A stretch of 64,000 nucleotides of DNA from XBB1006 sp051877515 (GTDB lineage Bacteria > Bacillota > Clostridia > Lachnospirales > Lachnospiraceae), in contig JBJEIY010000045.1 of assembly GCA_051877515.1 (NCBI GenBank), positions 16,139 to 80,138 on the forward strand. Direction: 5' to 3'. Both the position numbers and the translations under genes were made by a program. Below, piece after piece: positions 1 through 9,101 of the stretch (position 1 is the first letter of the stretch; each line of letters opens with the position of its first letter). A model generated the notes under the pieces. That model was given only the letters and a program-made list of their open reading frames with translations. It had not been told where the DNA came from and ran no database searches.

Positions 1-1307
1 TGTGTGCCCTCACCTTCGTCACCGGTAAGTTCGATTGCGGCATCATGGATCTGGACAATATGTTTTACTATGGCAAGACCCAGTCCGGTGCCGCCGGTAG
101 CTTTGGAACGGCTTTTATCCACCCGGTAAAAGCGCTCAAATACCCGTTCCTGTTCTGCCTTGGGAATACCGATCCCGTTGTCTTTGACCGTGAGGACCGG
201 ATGACCGTCCTCATAACCGGTTGTAATCCAGACACTTCCGCCTTCATTGTTGTAACGGATCGCATTTTGCACCAGATTATCCACCAGTTCCCGGGTCATT
301 TCCCGATTGCCCCGGATGGTACAACTTTCTGTTTCCACATATATCCGGACTCCGCGTTTTTCTGCACTGATACGCAGCGCTTCTACGCCTTCATCCACGA
401 TTTCTTTCAGATCTAATTCCTCAAAAGCCTGCTGATCATCACTGCGGTCCAGCTCTGACAGACGGATGATATCATTGATCAGGGTAAGAAGCCTCTCGGC
501 ATTCTTCCGGATTTCCTGAATAAAATGCATTCCCTGTTCCTCATCCACCATATGATTCTCGATCAGCTCCGCATAACCTGAAATAGCTGTCAACGGAGTC
601 TTCAATTCATGGGAAACATTCGCCGTGAAATCCTGGCGCATTTTCGCCGCAGAAAGGATATCTGCATGTTGCTTTCTTATGATATCGGCAAAAGGCCGCA
701 ATTCTTTATAGGCAGGCTCGATTGTGGCATCCCCCATGTTTTTGGCCATTTCCTCGATGGGCTCGATCAGCTGCCCGGTCAGCATGTGGGATAAAATGAC
801 ACAGGCCACCACTACCAGTGCGCATAATAGACCGATGGTAGGCAGGGCTGTAAAAAAGACACTTAAAAAGCTGCGGGCCTGGGTTGCCACACGCAGCACC
901 GTTCCGTTATCCAAAAGAATTGCATAATAGAAGGTATCCATATTCATGGTATCCGATTTCCGGACACTTTCTCCCACGCCCTGTTCAAAAGCCTGTCGTA
1001 TCTCCGGACGGTCTTTGTGGTTAGAAAGTTTTCCGGCATTGGTATCGTTATCATACAATACGGTTCCGTCCCGATCCACCCAGGTCACCCGAAGATCTTC
1101 CAGTTCGTTGGTCAGATCGATATCCGGCGTATGCCCGTAAGCCGTTTCAAAATACCGGGTATCTTTTAACACCTGTGCACTGATCCTCAGATCTTTTTGC
1201 ACCTGCTTCTGGAACAGGCCGTAGTAGGCAAAAGTGATACTGATGGCAGTGGACAGCACTGCCAGGATCGCAATGAACACGAGTCTAAAATTTATTTTCT
1301 GCTTCAT
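1..1307 (-). CDS. PhoR-like sensor histidine kinase (3' end cut by window edge)
   Basis: Membrane histidine kinase, partner of the response regulator just upstream. About 435 residues are visible. An N-terminal TM segment (roughly residues 8-30) is followed by an extracytoplasmic region of about 140 residues, a second TM near 175-195 and a linker. The HisKA H-box is FTANVSHELKTPLTA, followed by the HATPase N-box (LVQNAIRYN), G1 box (KDNGIGIP) and G2 box (GTGLGLAIVKHIV). The ATG (1305-1307) overlaps the regulator stop TGA (1304-1306), which suggests translational coupling. The domain order fits the PhoR/WalK group, and the Na/Pi transporter in the same operon favours phosphate sensing. That ligand is inference. 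Only the extreme C-terminus is missing. Confidence 0.92.
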   Translation of the reverse strand, partial: MKQKINFRLVFIAILAVLSTAISITFAYYGLFQKQVQKDLRISAQVLKDTRYFETAYGHTPDIDLTNELEDLRVTWVDRDGTVLYDNDTNAGKLSNHKDRPEIRQAFEQGVGESVRKSDTMNMDTFYYAILLDNGTVLRVATQARSFLSVFFTALPTIGLLCALVVVACVILSHMLTGQLIEPIEEMAKNMGDATIEPAYKELRPFADIIRKQHADILSAAKMRQDFTANVSHELKTPLTAISGYAELIENHMVDEEQGMHFIQEIRKNAERLLTLINDIIRLSELDRSDDQQAFEELDLKEIVDEGVEALRISAEKRGVRIYVETESCTIRGNREMTRELVDNLVQNAIRYNNEGGSVWITTGYEDGHPVLTVKDNGIGIPKAEQERVFERFYRVDKSRSKATGGTGLGLAIVKHIVQIHDAAIELTGDEGEGT

Positions 1308-1972
1308 TCAATCACATACCCCACATTTCTTACTGTACGGATCCTGCTGCCGGAAGGTCCCAGCTTCTGGCGCAGGGTTTTGATGTGCATATCCAGAGTC
1401 CTGCTCTCACCTTCAAAATCCATTCCCCATACCCGTTCCATGATCTGCTCTCTTCCCAGAACAATGTTACGGTTCAGCATCATGTAATGCAGCAGTTCGT
1501 ACTCCTTATAGGTAAGGCCCACGCTTTTGCCGTCAATGCAGACTTCGTGCTTTTCGTCGTTGAGCACAAGCTCCCCTAGCTCCAGTACTTTGGCCTCCTG
1601 AGGATCGCTGCGGCGCAAAAGCGCTTTTACCCTGGTAATAAGCTCCATCACGGAAAAAGGTTTCTTAATGTAATCATCGGCTCCGTCTTCTAATCCTTTG
1701 ATCAGATCCAGCTCCGTGGTCTTGGCTGTGACCATAATGACCGGCAGCCTTCTGGTTGCAGGATTCTGGCGCAGCTTTTTCACGATTTCATTGCCGTTTT
1801 CATCCGGAAGCATGATATCCAGAAGAACCAGATCCGGCAAAACCTCTTCTATTTTCTTGTAAAAACCTTTGGCCTGTTCAAATCCGAGCACCTGATACCC
1901 TGCATTTTTCAATGCAAATGTTTCAATCTCCCGGATACTCTCATCGTCCTCTACTATATAAATCAGTGCCAC
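1304..1972 (-). CDS. OmpR/PhoB-family response regulator
   Basis: Two-component response regulator of 222 residues, the usual family length. The N-terminal receiver domain (about 1-115) shows the acidic pair EDD, the phospho-acceptor Asp in LVLLDIMLPDENG, the T/S position in MVTAKT and the conserved Lys in YIKKPF. The C-terminal winged-helix domain (about 125-222) has the GLTYKEYELL and RTLDMHIKTLRQKLG signatures of OmpR-type DNA binding. It lies 4 bp after the Na/Pi cotransporter and overlaps the kinase by 4 bp, so all three are probably one transcript. Its likely targets include the Pho-box-like repeats at 3834-3884, which would make the operon autoregulated (inference). Confidence 0.95.
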   Translation of the reverse strand: MALIYIVEDDESIREIETFALKNAGYQVLGFEQAKGFYKKIEEVLPDLVLLDIMLPDENGNEIVKKLRQNPATRRLPVIMVTAKTTELDLIKGLEDGADDYIKKPFSVMELITRVKALLRRSDPQEAKVLELGELVLNDEKHEVCIDGKSVGLTYKEYELLHYMMLNRNIVLGREQIMERVWGMDFEGESRTLDMHIKTLRQKLGPSGSRIRTVRNVGYVIE

Positions 1973-1976
1973 TTTA

Positions 1977-3779
1977 TCAAGTCCTTTCTGTTTCCATTAT
2001 TTTATCATGTCTTTCTTCAAGATGATACTTCTTTTTTGCATTGCGGTATTCTTCCCGGAAAGCTTCATCCTCTGTATCCAGCCGTTCCATGTATTCATGG
2101 GTTTCGAATCCGTCTTCATTGATTTCCAGCATCCCCACCGCAATATTGGAACAGTGGTCCGAAACGCGCTCCAGATAGGTCAGTACATCTTCCAGGATCA
2201 ACCCCAGCTCAATGGTACATTTTCCTTTTCTGAGCCGGCGGATGTGACGCTGCTTGATTTCTTTGGTCAGTCCGTCAATGACTTTTTCCAGCGGTTCGAT
2301 ATTCTTGGCTTCTTCCAGATCTTCTCCTATAAATACGGCAGTAGCTCTTCCCACAATATCATCCACCGCACTTCTTAACACATTTAACTCCTTTTTCGCT
2401 TCTTCCGAAAAAGCAAGACCTTTTTCCCAGCTTTCCTGTGCCGATTCCATGATGTTAATGCCATGGTCGGAAATCCGTTCAAAATCGCTGATGGAATGAA
2501 GCAGGACCGACATGCTCTGACTGTCCTTCTTGCTAAGGTCCCGGCTGGTTAATTTTACCAGATAAGAGCCAACCACATCTTCGTAAGTGTCCACCCTTTG
2601 CTCCAGGTAGATCACCTCTTTGGCCTGCTGCTCATCAAAGTGTTCCAAAAGCGAAAGTGCCATATGCAATTCGTCCCGGACTTCCTGCGCCATGCGGTAG
2701 GTCATGTTTCTGCACAGCTCCATGGCAAAAGCGGGGCGCTCTAAGAAACGCTCATCCAGCGTTATGGCATTTTCTTCCAAACCTTCCTGCTCCTGACCCT
2801 GCTTGTCGCGAATGGTCAGTGTTGCCAGTTTCACCAGTCCGCCTGCTGCCGGGAACAGCACGATGGCACAACCGATATTAAATAAACTGTGGATTACCGC
2901 AATTCCGGCTGCATTTGCGGAATCCTGCAAAAAGGCAAACGGCTTTACTGCGTTGATTCCATAGAATACCAGCATGAAGAGGATGGTTCCGATAACATTG
3001 AAATACAGATGGATCATGGATGCCCGCTTGGCATTTTTGCTGGCTCCCACAGAAGAAAGGATCGCCGTAATACAGGTTCCGATATTCTGTCCCATAATAA
3101 TGGGAATGGCTGCAGAATAATTCACAGCTCCGGTAATGCACAGAGCCTGCAGGATTCCTACCGATGCGGAGGAACTCTGGATGATTGCAGTCAGCAGGGC
3201 ACCTGCCAGCATACCCAGAAGTGGATTGGAAAATGCAGTCAACACTCCGGTAAAATGCGGATTATCCGCCAGGGGCGCCACTGCACCACTCATGGTTTCC
3301 ATTCCGAACATCAGAATTGCAAAGCCCAACAGGATGTTTCCCACATCTTTCTTGCGGTTATCGTTCCTGGCAGTCATGGTCAGGATGATGCCCACTGCTG
3401 CCAGGACCGGGGAAAAGGAGGAGGGCTTGAGTAGTTTTACCCATACTGCATCTCCCTGGATTCCCGTTAAGGATAACAACCAGGAGGTTACCGTGGTTCC
3501 GATATTGGCACCCATGATGATGCCCACTGCCTGATTCAGCTGCATGATGCCGGAGTTAACGAAACCAACCACCATAACGGTTGTGGCAGAAGAAGACTGG
3601 ATAATGGCGGTCACCACCGCACCCAGCAATACTGCAAAAATCCGTCTGGAGGTAAGTTTTTCCAGAATCTGCTCTAACTTTCCTCCTGCCATTTTGGCTA
3701 GACCGTCTCCCATAGCGCTCATTCCGTACAGGAAAAGAGCCAGACCTCCGATCATGGTTAAGATGCTAAAAATATCCAT
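1977..3779 (-). CDS. Na/Pi cotransporter family protein with C-terminal PhoU domain
   Basis: Inner-membrane protein of 600 residues of the Na+/phosphate symporter (NptA/YjbB) family. The N-terminal half carries two inverted repeats, each with the diagnostic QSSSA motif (IIQSSSATTVMVVGF near residue 59 and IIQSSSASVGILQAL near 200). Many hydrophobic helices run to about residue 320. The C-terminal part (about 345-570) is helical and PhoU-like. The start has an AAGGAG site 8-9 nt upstream. It is first in an operon with the two-component pair, which supports a phosphate role. Fusion of PhoU to the transporter is common in bacterial members. The direction and ion dependence of transport cannot be read from sequence. 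Confidence 0.93.
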   Translation of the reverse strand: MDIFSILTMIGGLALFLYGMSAMGDGLAKMAGGKLEQILEKLTSRRIFAVLLGAVVTAIIQSSSATTVMVVGFVNSGIMQLNQAVGIIMGANIGTTVTSWLLSLTGIQGDAVWVKLLKPSSFSPVLAAVGIILTMTARNDNRKKDVGNILLGFAILMFGMETMSGAVAPLADNPHFTGVLTAFSNPLLGMLAGALLTAIIQSSSASVGILQALCITGAVNYSAAIPIIMGQNIGTCITAILSSVGASKNAKRASMIHLYFNVIGTILFMLVFYGINAVKPFAFLQDSANAAGIAVIHSLFNIGCAIVLFPAAGGLVKLATLTIRDKQGQEQEGLEENAITLDERFLERPAFAMELCRNMTYRMAQEVRDELHMALSLLEHFDEQQAKEVIYLEQRVDTYEDVVGSYLVKLTSRDLSKKDSQSMSVLLHSISDFERISDHGINIMESAQESWEKGLAFSEEAKKELNVLRSAVDDIVGRATAVFIGEDLEEAKNIEPLEKVIDGLTKEIKQRHIRRLRKGKCTIELGLILEDVLTYLERVSDHCSNIAVGMLEINEDGFETHEYMERLDTEDEAFREEYRNAKKKYHLEERHDKIMETERT

Positions 3780-3833
3780 AGATTTTACTCCTTCTTTGCA
3801 AACTGTTCTTACAGCTTCATCTTACAAACGGTA

Positions 3834-3884
3834 TGTAAAATCTATGGATAGTCTTATGTAAAATCTATGTAAAGTTTGTAAAGT
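3834..3884 (-). promoter_or_regulatory. Pho-box-like direct repeat array upstream of the Na/Pi cotransporter operon
   Basis: Read on the minus strand, TTTACA occurs four times (plus-strand tgtaaa at 3834, 3857, 3868 and 3877). The spacings are 23, 11 and 9 bp, close to one or two helical turns. A 15-bp unit (tatgtaaaatctatg) is exactly repeated at 3832-3846 and 3855-3869. PhoP-type regulators of Firmicutes bind TT(A/T)ACA-like direct repeats at 11-bp periodicity. With the regulator gene in the same operon this is a plausible operator. No good -35 was found next to it, as expected for an activated promoter. Confidence 0.65.
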
Positions 3885-3985
3885 CCTTGCGATTCTGTGG
3901 GTTGGGGAATCTCGGACGCACGGACGAGAAAAAGGCTTATCCTTTGTCCAACCGTCAGAAATAATCGCACCATGTCCAAAATACA

Positions 3986-4014
3986 TTGCCCACTCTCCCA
4001 TACTTTTGTATAAT
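3986..4014 (+). promoter_or_regulatory. sigma-A promoter for GNAT gene
   Basis: TTGCCC (3986-3991), a 17-bp spacer and a perfect TATAAT (4009-4014), with the GNAT start 37 bp further on. Confidence 0.75.
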
Positions 4015-4050
4015 GGATACATCAATACAGCTATGCAAGGAGGGGTAATT

Positions 4051-4569
4051 ATGAAAAAAGAATTGAATATTGTTTATCGCGAACCCGAGGTGGAGGATGC
4101 AAAGAAAATCGTTGACTTCTACAACTTTGTAGGTGGAGAGACCACTTACCTTAGTTTTGAAAAGGACGAGTATCCCCTGGATGTGGATGGACAGGTAGAT
4201 GATATCCTTTCCACAAAGAAACAGCCGGCCAGCATTATGCTGCTTGCTATGGATGGGGATGAAATTGCGGGAATCGGCACCATTCATTCCGGGAACAAGA
4301 TCAAAGCCCGCCATCAGGGAGAGCTGGGTATCGTTGTTGCCAAAAAATACCAGGCTCAGGGTATCGGAAGCGAAATCATCCGCAGGCTCATTGATTTCTG
4401 TAAGGGAAATGGTGTTACCACAAGAATCCAGCTGGATACCCGGTGTGATAATGAAGTAGCTGTAAAATTGTATGAACAGTTTGGCTTTGAAATTGAAGGA
4501 CGTTTGAAAAATACCACTCTTCTTAATGGAGAATACTTCGATTTGTATGTAATGGGATTAATGCTTTGA
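4051..4569 (+). CDS. GNAT family N-acetyltransferase
   Basis: Acetyl-CoA-dependent N-acetyltransferase of 172 residues, substrate unknown. The GNAT core lies at about 60-165. Motif A is visible as ELGIVVAKKYQAQGIGSEI, containing the Q-x-x-G-x-G pyrophosphate-binding loop. The late NEVAVKLYEQFGFEIEGR stretch is typical of RimJ/RimL- and SpeG-like members. An upstream in-frame ATG at 4006 overlaps the -10 box and is rejected. The ATG at 4051 has an AAGGAGGGG site 6-7 nt before it. The gene has its own promoter and is followed by the separate promoter of the chemoreceptor, so it is probably monocistronic. Confidence 0.88.
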   Translation: MKKELNIVYREPEVEDAKKIVDFYNFVGGETTYLSFEKDEYPLDVDGQVDDILSTKKQPASIMLLAMDGDEIAGIGTIHSGNKIKARHQGELGIVVAKKYQAQGIGSEIIRRLIDFCKGNGVTTRIQLDTRCDNEVAVKLYEQFGFEIEGRLKNTTLLNGEYFDLYVMGLML

Positions 4570-4625
4570 CATGTATACATAAATTGGTATATTTGTTCAT
4601 AAAAATAACGAATCAGGATTCTTTA

Positions 4626-4654
4626 TTGTACATTTTGTCTTGTAGTGCTATAAT
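4626..4654 (+). promoter_or_regulatory. sigma-A promoter for chemoreceptor gene
   Basis: TTGTAC (4626-4631), 17-bp spacer, TATAAT (4649-4654). The start codon is at 4696 behind a GGAGAGAGAG site. Confidence 0.75.
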
Positions 4655-4695
4655 TGTACTAACGTTTAAAATCTTGATTACAAAGGAGAGAGAGT

Positions 4696-6174
4696 ATGGA
4701 GTTAAAGCAACGACAACGACTGGAAAAAAACCGGCTGACCTTCGTGCTTGGCACGATTCTGATCATAGCCATCGATATTCTGACTGTTCTGGGGCTGGTA
4801 GATGTAACCGCAAACCGTGCATTGGTTCTGGTGCGGATTATTCTATGCGCCATCCCTACTGTTATATTTTTCCTGGCTTATATCAAAATGCGGAACGAGG
4901 CAAAGTTCATTGTTATTTCTATTGTTTGTCTTCTGGCCGTGTATTCTGTGACAATCCTGACGAACAGCCACCTTGTATTCTATGCATTGGGCTATTCCAT
5001 TATGCTTGCGATCATCCAATACTTAAATACCAAGTTTGCTAAGGCTGGTGCGATTTACATAGCGGCTGTGAACATCGTAGCTTCCGTGAAGAACTTTATC
5101 CTGATTCCTTCCGCACAGACTGATGCACTTATGCAGGGATGTTTCATGGTTCTGTTCTGTATTGTCAGCATTATCGTCGTAAACAGCATGGCAAGGCATA
5201 CACAGGAAGATACGCAGGCAATTAAGGATCATTTAAACAGTTCCTCTTTGGTTGCATCCCAGATCATTGAAATGTCCGAGCAATTAGCCGACAAGTTCGA
5301 GGGCGCCCGGGAGAAAGCCGAGATCCTTACCAACAGCATGTCCAACAGCAATGATTCTGTAAAAGAGATTGCCTCCAGTATGAAACTGACTGCAGACGCC
5401 ATTGAACAACAGACACTGCAGACCAATGACATTCAGATCAACCTGGAAAATGCCGAACGTGAGACGAAAGAAATCCAGGAAGCTTCTGATGTTTCCCAGC
5501 ATGCCATTAAGGAGGGTGCGATCTTAGTCGCAGACCTGAAAGCCCAGGCTGACCAGACAGCCGAGATCAACCGTGCTACCAGAAGTACAACGGAAGAGTT
5601 GAACGACCGAATCAAAGAAGTAGAAGTTATCATCGGAACCATTTTAAGTATTTCCGATCAGACCAACCTGTTAGCTCTGAATGCTTCCATTGAAGCAGCA
5701 AGAGCCGGAGAAGCAGGAAAAGGATTTGCGGTTGTAGCGGATGAAATCCGTAAGTTATCCGAAGAGACCAAAGATTCCACCGGTCAGATCACCGATATTA
5801 TCAAAAAGCTCACCGTGAATGTAGAAGAAGCTTCTACGAATATGCAACGCTCCGTGGAATCCTCCGGTAAGCAAAATGAAATGATCGAAGAAACCCGTGA
5901 TAAGTTTAACCTCATCGAGGAGAAGATGAATGTCCTGCATTCTGCACTGGAAAGCCTGATTTCTGTTGTAGACAGTATCGTGGAAGCCAATACCAAGATC
6001 AATGACAACATCACCAATCTTTCCGCTACCAGTCAGGAAGTTGCAGCTTCATCCGAAAGCAGTATTTCCATCAGTGAAGACAGCATGCAGGATCTGGAAT
6101 CCCTGAATGATCTTTTAAATGAGGTTTATACCATTTCCGAAAAGATGAGAGCGCTGGTTTCTCATCAGGAATAA
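4696..6174 (+). CDS. methyl-accepting chemotaxis protein with six-TM N-terminus
   Basis: Chemoreceptor-type signalling protein of 492 residues. Instead of a periplasmic ligand domain, the first about 165 residues form six hydrophobic segments (approximately 14-35, 43-62, 70-88, 93-108, 112-134 and 144-163) with very short loops. No HAMP domain is recognisable. A long coiled-coil cytoplasmic domain follows directly, with the conserved hairpin tip (QTNLLALNASIEAARAGEAG, near 320-340) that contacts CheA/CheW. The terminator at 6196-6260 ends it. No che or flagellar operon is in the window. It may sense a membrane-linked or small permeant signal, which is inference. Confidence 0.93.
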   Translation: MELKQRQRLEKNRLTFVLGTILIIAIDILTVLGLVDVTANRALVLVRIILCAIPTVIFFLAYIKMRNEAKFIVISIVCLLAVYSVTILTNSHLVFYALGYSIMLAIIQYLNTKFAKAGAIYIAAVNIVASVKNFILIPSAQTDALMQGCFMVLFCIVSIIVVNSMARHTQEDTQAIKDHLNSSSLVASQIIEMSEQLADKFEGAREKAEILTNSMSNSNDSVKEIASSMKLTADAIEQQTLQTNDIQINLENAERETKEIQEASDVSQHAIKEGAILVADLKAQADQTAEINRATRSTTEELNDRIKEVEVIIGTILSISDQTNLLALNASIEAARAGEAGKGFAVVADEIRKLSEETKDSTGQITDIIKKLTVNVEEASTNMQRSVESSGKQNEMIEETRDKFNLIEEKMNVLHSALESLISVVDSIVEANTKINDNITNLSATSQEVAASSESSISISEDSMQDLESLNDLLNEVYTISEKMRALVSHQE

Positions 6175-6195
6175 ACTGACAACATCAGATATTAC

Positions 6196-6260
6196 AAAAA
6201 GCCCGTTCACCGGTGACAGGTACCAGAATCTCGGACACCTATCCCGCTGCCGGGCTTTTT
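6196..6260. terminator. bidirectional terminator between chemoreceptor and tldE
   Basis: AAAAAGCCCG (6196-6205) pairs with CGGGCTTTTT (6251-6260), giving T-runs on both strands between convergent genes. The long loop holds a 10-bp palindrome (tcaccggtga, 6207-6216). Confidence 0.75.
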
Positions 6261-6277
6261 CTATATTACATTCATCC

Positions 6278-7573
6278 TTACTTTCCTGAGATCACCACAT
6301 GGTCCACACCAATGTAAGGCACCACCATGGTTCCGTCACAAAGCACTTCTTTGGACACCGCAACCACATTTTGGAACATCTGTGCCAGATTACCATTGAT
6401 CATGGTTTCCATAACAGCTCCCTTGATCTGTCCGTTCTCCACATAAAAGCTTTTCTTTGCCACCCCGGATAATTCTCCGTTGCCGGATGGTCGCCCGCAT
6501 GAAACGGTTCCCACAATAAGTCCGCGTTTCATATTTTTTACCATATCCGGATAGGGTGTCTCTCCTGCTTCCACCACCAGATCAAAACCGGAATTTCCTG
6601 CCCGGGGCACCTTGCATTTGTTGGAAGCATAGAAAGATGCCATGTAGCTCTTTAAAATACCTTTTTCAATGACCATATAGTCTTCAGAGCGAAATCCGTC
6701 TGCAGTATGGACTTCGTGATCAATAATGCGCGGATCCCAGGGTTTCATACCGATACTTAATTTCTCAGAAGCCACCTTTTCTTCCAGTTTACCAACCCAC
6801 AGACCTGTGTTATCCAGGATGACAGAATCGGAAATAAAAGCGGACAGGGCATAGTAGATCATCTGCGCCGCACAATTAGGTGTAAAGATGACTTCACCCT
6901 CGAACTTGCCTTCTAAAGAGATGGGATTTAAGGAGTTCTCCGCATCCTGAAGGTCCTTTTCCACACCATCCAGTTCAAGCAACGGTCTGTCTAAATGATC
7001 GAAAACCGTCTGTGTTCCAATCATTCCTGTGGAATTGGTTCCGTCATTTCCCGCAAACTCCAAAGTCAGCTCATAGTGGCCTTCGAATTTTTCATCCTCA
7101 CTGCCATTGGTATTACAGTAAATGGCGTGCTTTTTCACATGCTTTAAGATCACCTGCATCAACAGCACCTTAGGATGTTTCTTCGCGATTGCATCCACCA
7201 GTTCCCGGGCCCGCTGCATCAGGACATCGATATCCGGTTCCTCCACACCCAGATGAAATTCTGCCGGTTCTATTCCCGGTGCAATATCAAAGTTCTCATC
7301 CGCCGTTCCGGATTGTGCCGACAAAAGTGCCGTTTCCAAAGCCGTTTTCAAACTCTCTTCATCAAATTGGTTGACTGTGGTGGTTCCTACTTTGTGATCC
7401 CGAATGACTTTGATGCCTGCATACCGGTCAAACAGGGTACGAAACAAGGTAAATTCCCCATTCTCCATGGTGATTTCCCGAGTCTCGGTAAGCAAAACCG
7501 TAAACTGCGCTTTGACGTTTTTCTCGTCGATAAGTCTCTTCAGTCGATGGGACACTGCTTTTAACTCTTCCAT
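6278..7573 (-). CDS. pmbA: TldE/PmbA-type metalloprotease subunit
   Basis: Non-catalytic partner of the TldD/TldE peptidase (U62 family), which in Enterobacteria degrades unfolded peptides and matures microcin B17. 431 residues. It aligns with the TldD/PmbA fold but has no HExxxH metal motif. The C-terminal block (FDLVVEAGETPYPDMVKNMK followed by a GELSGV stretch) is typical of PmbA. It starts 2 bp after the stop of tldD, so the two are co-transcribed and probably translated together to form the heterodimer. No RiPP precursor was found nearby, so general peptide turnover is the safer reading. Confidence 0.9.
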   Translation of the reverse strand: MEELKAVSHRLKRLIDEKNVKAQFTVLLTETREITMENGEFTLFRTLFDRYAGIKVIRDHKVGTTTVNQFDEESLKTALETALLSAQSGTADENFDIAPGIEPAEFHLGVEEPDIDVLMQRARELVDAIAKKHPKVLLMQVILKHVKKHAIYCNTNGSEDEKFEGHYELTLEFAGNDGTNSTGMIGTQTVFDHLDRPLLELDGVEKDLQDAENSLNPISLEGKFEGEVIFTPNCAAQMIYYALSAFISDSVILDNTGLWVGKLEEKVASEKLSIGMKPWDPRIIDHEVHTADGFRSEDYMVIEKGILKSYMASFYASNKCKVPRAGNSGFDLVVEAGETPYPDMVKNMKRGLIVGTVSCGRPSGNGELSGVAKKSFYVENGQIKGAVMETMINGNLAQMFQNVVAVSKEVLCDGTMVVPYIGVDHVVISGK

Positions 7574-7575
7574 TC

Positions 7576-8961
7576 CTATCTACCTCCAATCGCAATCTGA
7601 CACTTGATCGCCGGTCCTCCCAGCGAAACCGCCATAGGCTGCTTCTTGCCGCAGGTACCGTTTGGTATCCATTTTACCTTGTCGGAAACCATCTCCACCG
7701 TCTTAAGCATATCAAAAGCGACACCGGACACCGTAGTATCCAGAATTGCTCTGCCCAGTTTCCCATGTTTGATCTCATATCCCATACAAATGCCAAACAT
7801 GAATTCCCCGGTAAGATCTGCCTGCCCGTTGTTGGTAGACAGCAGATAATAACCGTCCTCCACGGATGCGATCATATCCTCCAGCTTATCTTTACCCGGT
7901 AAAATCGCGGTATTACGCATGCGGATCAGGGGCTCATCGGAGAATCCCCAGCCTCTTGCATTTCCACAGGGCTCTACACCAAACTGTGCGGCAGTTTCCC
8001 GATTATGCATATATCCCTTTAGGATTCCGTTTTCCACTAAAACAGCATCTTTGGCTTCCACGCCTTCATCATCCAGATAGACCGGAAGTGGCGCCTGTTT
8101 TCCCAGTGCTGTGTGGGCATAATCCACAATACTCACCAGTTCGGAGGCCACCGGCTTACCCAGATCCGGACCTGCTACAGAACCTCCCAGTACCAGGTCT
8201 GCCTCTACCGTATGCCCTACTGCTTCGTGGGCGATCATTCCCGAAACCTCCGAGTCCAAAATCACGGTTTTCACACCGGCCTCGGCATAGGTACCTTCTG
8301 CTTTGTCGCATAACTGCTGATATAGTTTCTCCAGCTCTTCATAGACATCGGACAGATCCGTAAAATGATCCTCAATGTTACCAAAGCCGCCAAAACTCTT
8401 TCCCAGTTCCAGCGGCTGACCGTCTTTGGAAGGCATATGGAAGGTAATGTACACCGCAACCCTGGGATATGCCACATGACCGCTGCCTGCGTCGGAGGTA
8501 TAGATCCTCTTCTCCATGGTATCTTCACGAAAAACCACAGACCGACTGGTAAGCTTTGGATAAGTTGCAACAATATGATCATCGATCTTGCGCAAGATCT
8601 CAATAATCCGCTTCTGTTCATAGTCAATGATGAGTCTCGGGGAATGGATCTGTCTGTTCCCACATCCCGGCAAGGCAGGTTTTCTTTGTTTCGCATATTT
8701 ATATAGATACTCTGCATTCTGTGTGGCCGCTTTTAATACCGTTTCCGCCGCCGCACCGGAACAGTCTGCTATCGATGCAAACCCATTGACACCGTTTTTA
8801 TATACTTTGGCACAAGTTCCGCTTTCTTCCGAGCGCTCATTGACAATGAGATTTCCCTGTTGAAGTACAACTCTTCTGATCCTGTTTTCCTGACCGCGCA
8901 GTACGGTCTGCATACCCGATTCAAAGAACCGTTGTTTGTCGAATAAGATATCCTCTAGCAT
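7576..8961 (-). CDS. tldD: TldD metallopeptidase, catalytic subunit
   Basis: Catalytic subunit of the TldD/TldE zinc peptidase, 461 residues (family norm about 450-480). The metal site is visible as HEAVGHTVEAD near residues 240-250, an HExxxH motif, with downstream glycine-rich sequences (NNGQADLTGEFMFGICMGYE) that line the cavity. It is first gene of the tldD-pmbA pair. A GGAGGG site precedes the ATG at 8961. The POT peptide transporter lies upstream but is separated by its own terminator at 9010-9045. A shared role in peptide use is only suggested by proximity. Confidence 0.93.
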   Translation of the reverse strand: MLEDILFDKQRFFESGMQTVLRGQENRIRRVVLQQGNLIVNERSEESGTCAKVYKNGVNGFASIADCSGAAAETVLKAATQNAEYLYKYAKQRKPALPGCGNRQIHSPRLIIDYEQKRIIEILRKIDDHIVATYPKLTSRSVVFREDTMEKRIYTSDAGSGHVAYPRVAVYITFHMPSKDGQPLELGKSFGGFGNIEDHFTDLSDVYEELEKLYQQLCDKAEGTYAEAGVKTVILDSEVSGMIAHEAVGHTVEADLVLGGSVAGPDLGKPVASELVSIVDYAHTALGKQAPLPVYLDDEGVEAKDAVLVENGILKGYMHNRETAAQFGVEPCGNARGWGFSDEPLIRMRNTAILPGKDKLEDMIASVEDGYYLLSTNNGQADLTGEFMFGICMGYEIKHGKLGRAILDTTVSGVAFDMLKTVEMVSDKVKWIPNGTCGKKQPMAVSLGGPAIKCQIAIGGR

Positions 8962-9005
8962 GTTCCCTCCTTCTTCCTATCCAAACAATACATTTCTATG
9001 CTTTT

Positions 9006-9045
9006 CGTCAAAATTGCCGGGACGTATGAAACGCCCCGGCAACTT
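9006..9045 (-). terminator. terminator of the POT transporter gene
   Basis: On the minus strand GTTGCCGGGGCG pairs with CGTCCCGGCAAT, followed by a short T-run (TTTTGAC). Confidence 0.8.
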
Positions 9046-9101
9046 AAATCCATAAAATCTCTTTCGAATTCAATTATGTATCGAATGATTAAATTCTGCT
9101 C

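Noticed and set aside
2889..3434. 181-codon plus-strand frame opposite the Na/Pi cotransporter
   Set aside because: Shadow of a conserved membrane protein gene.
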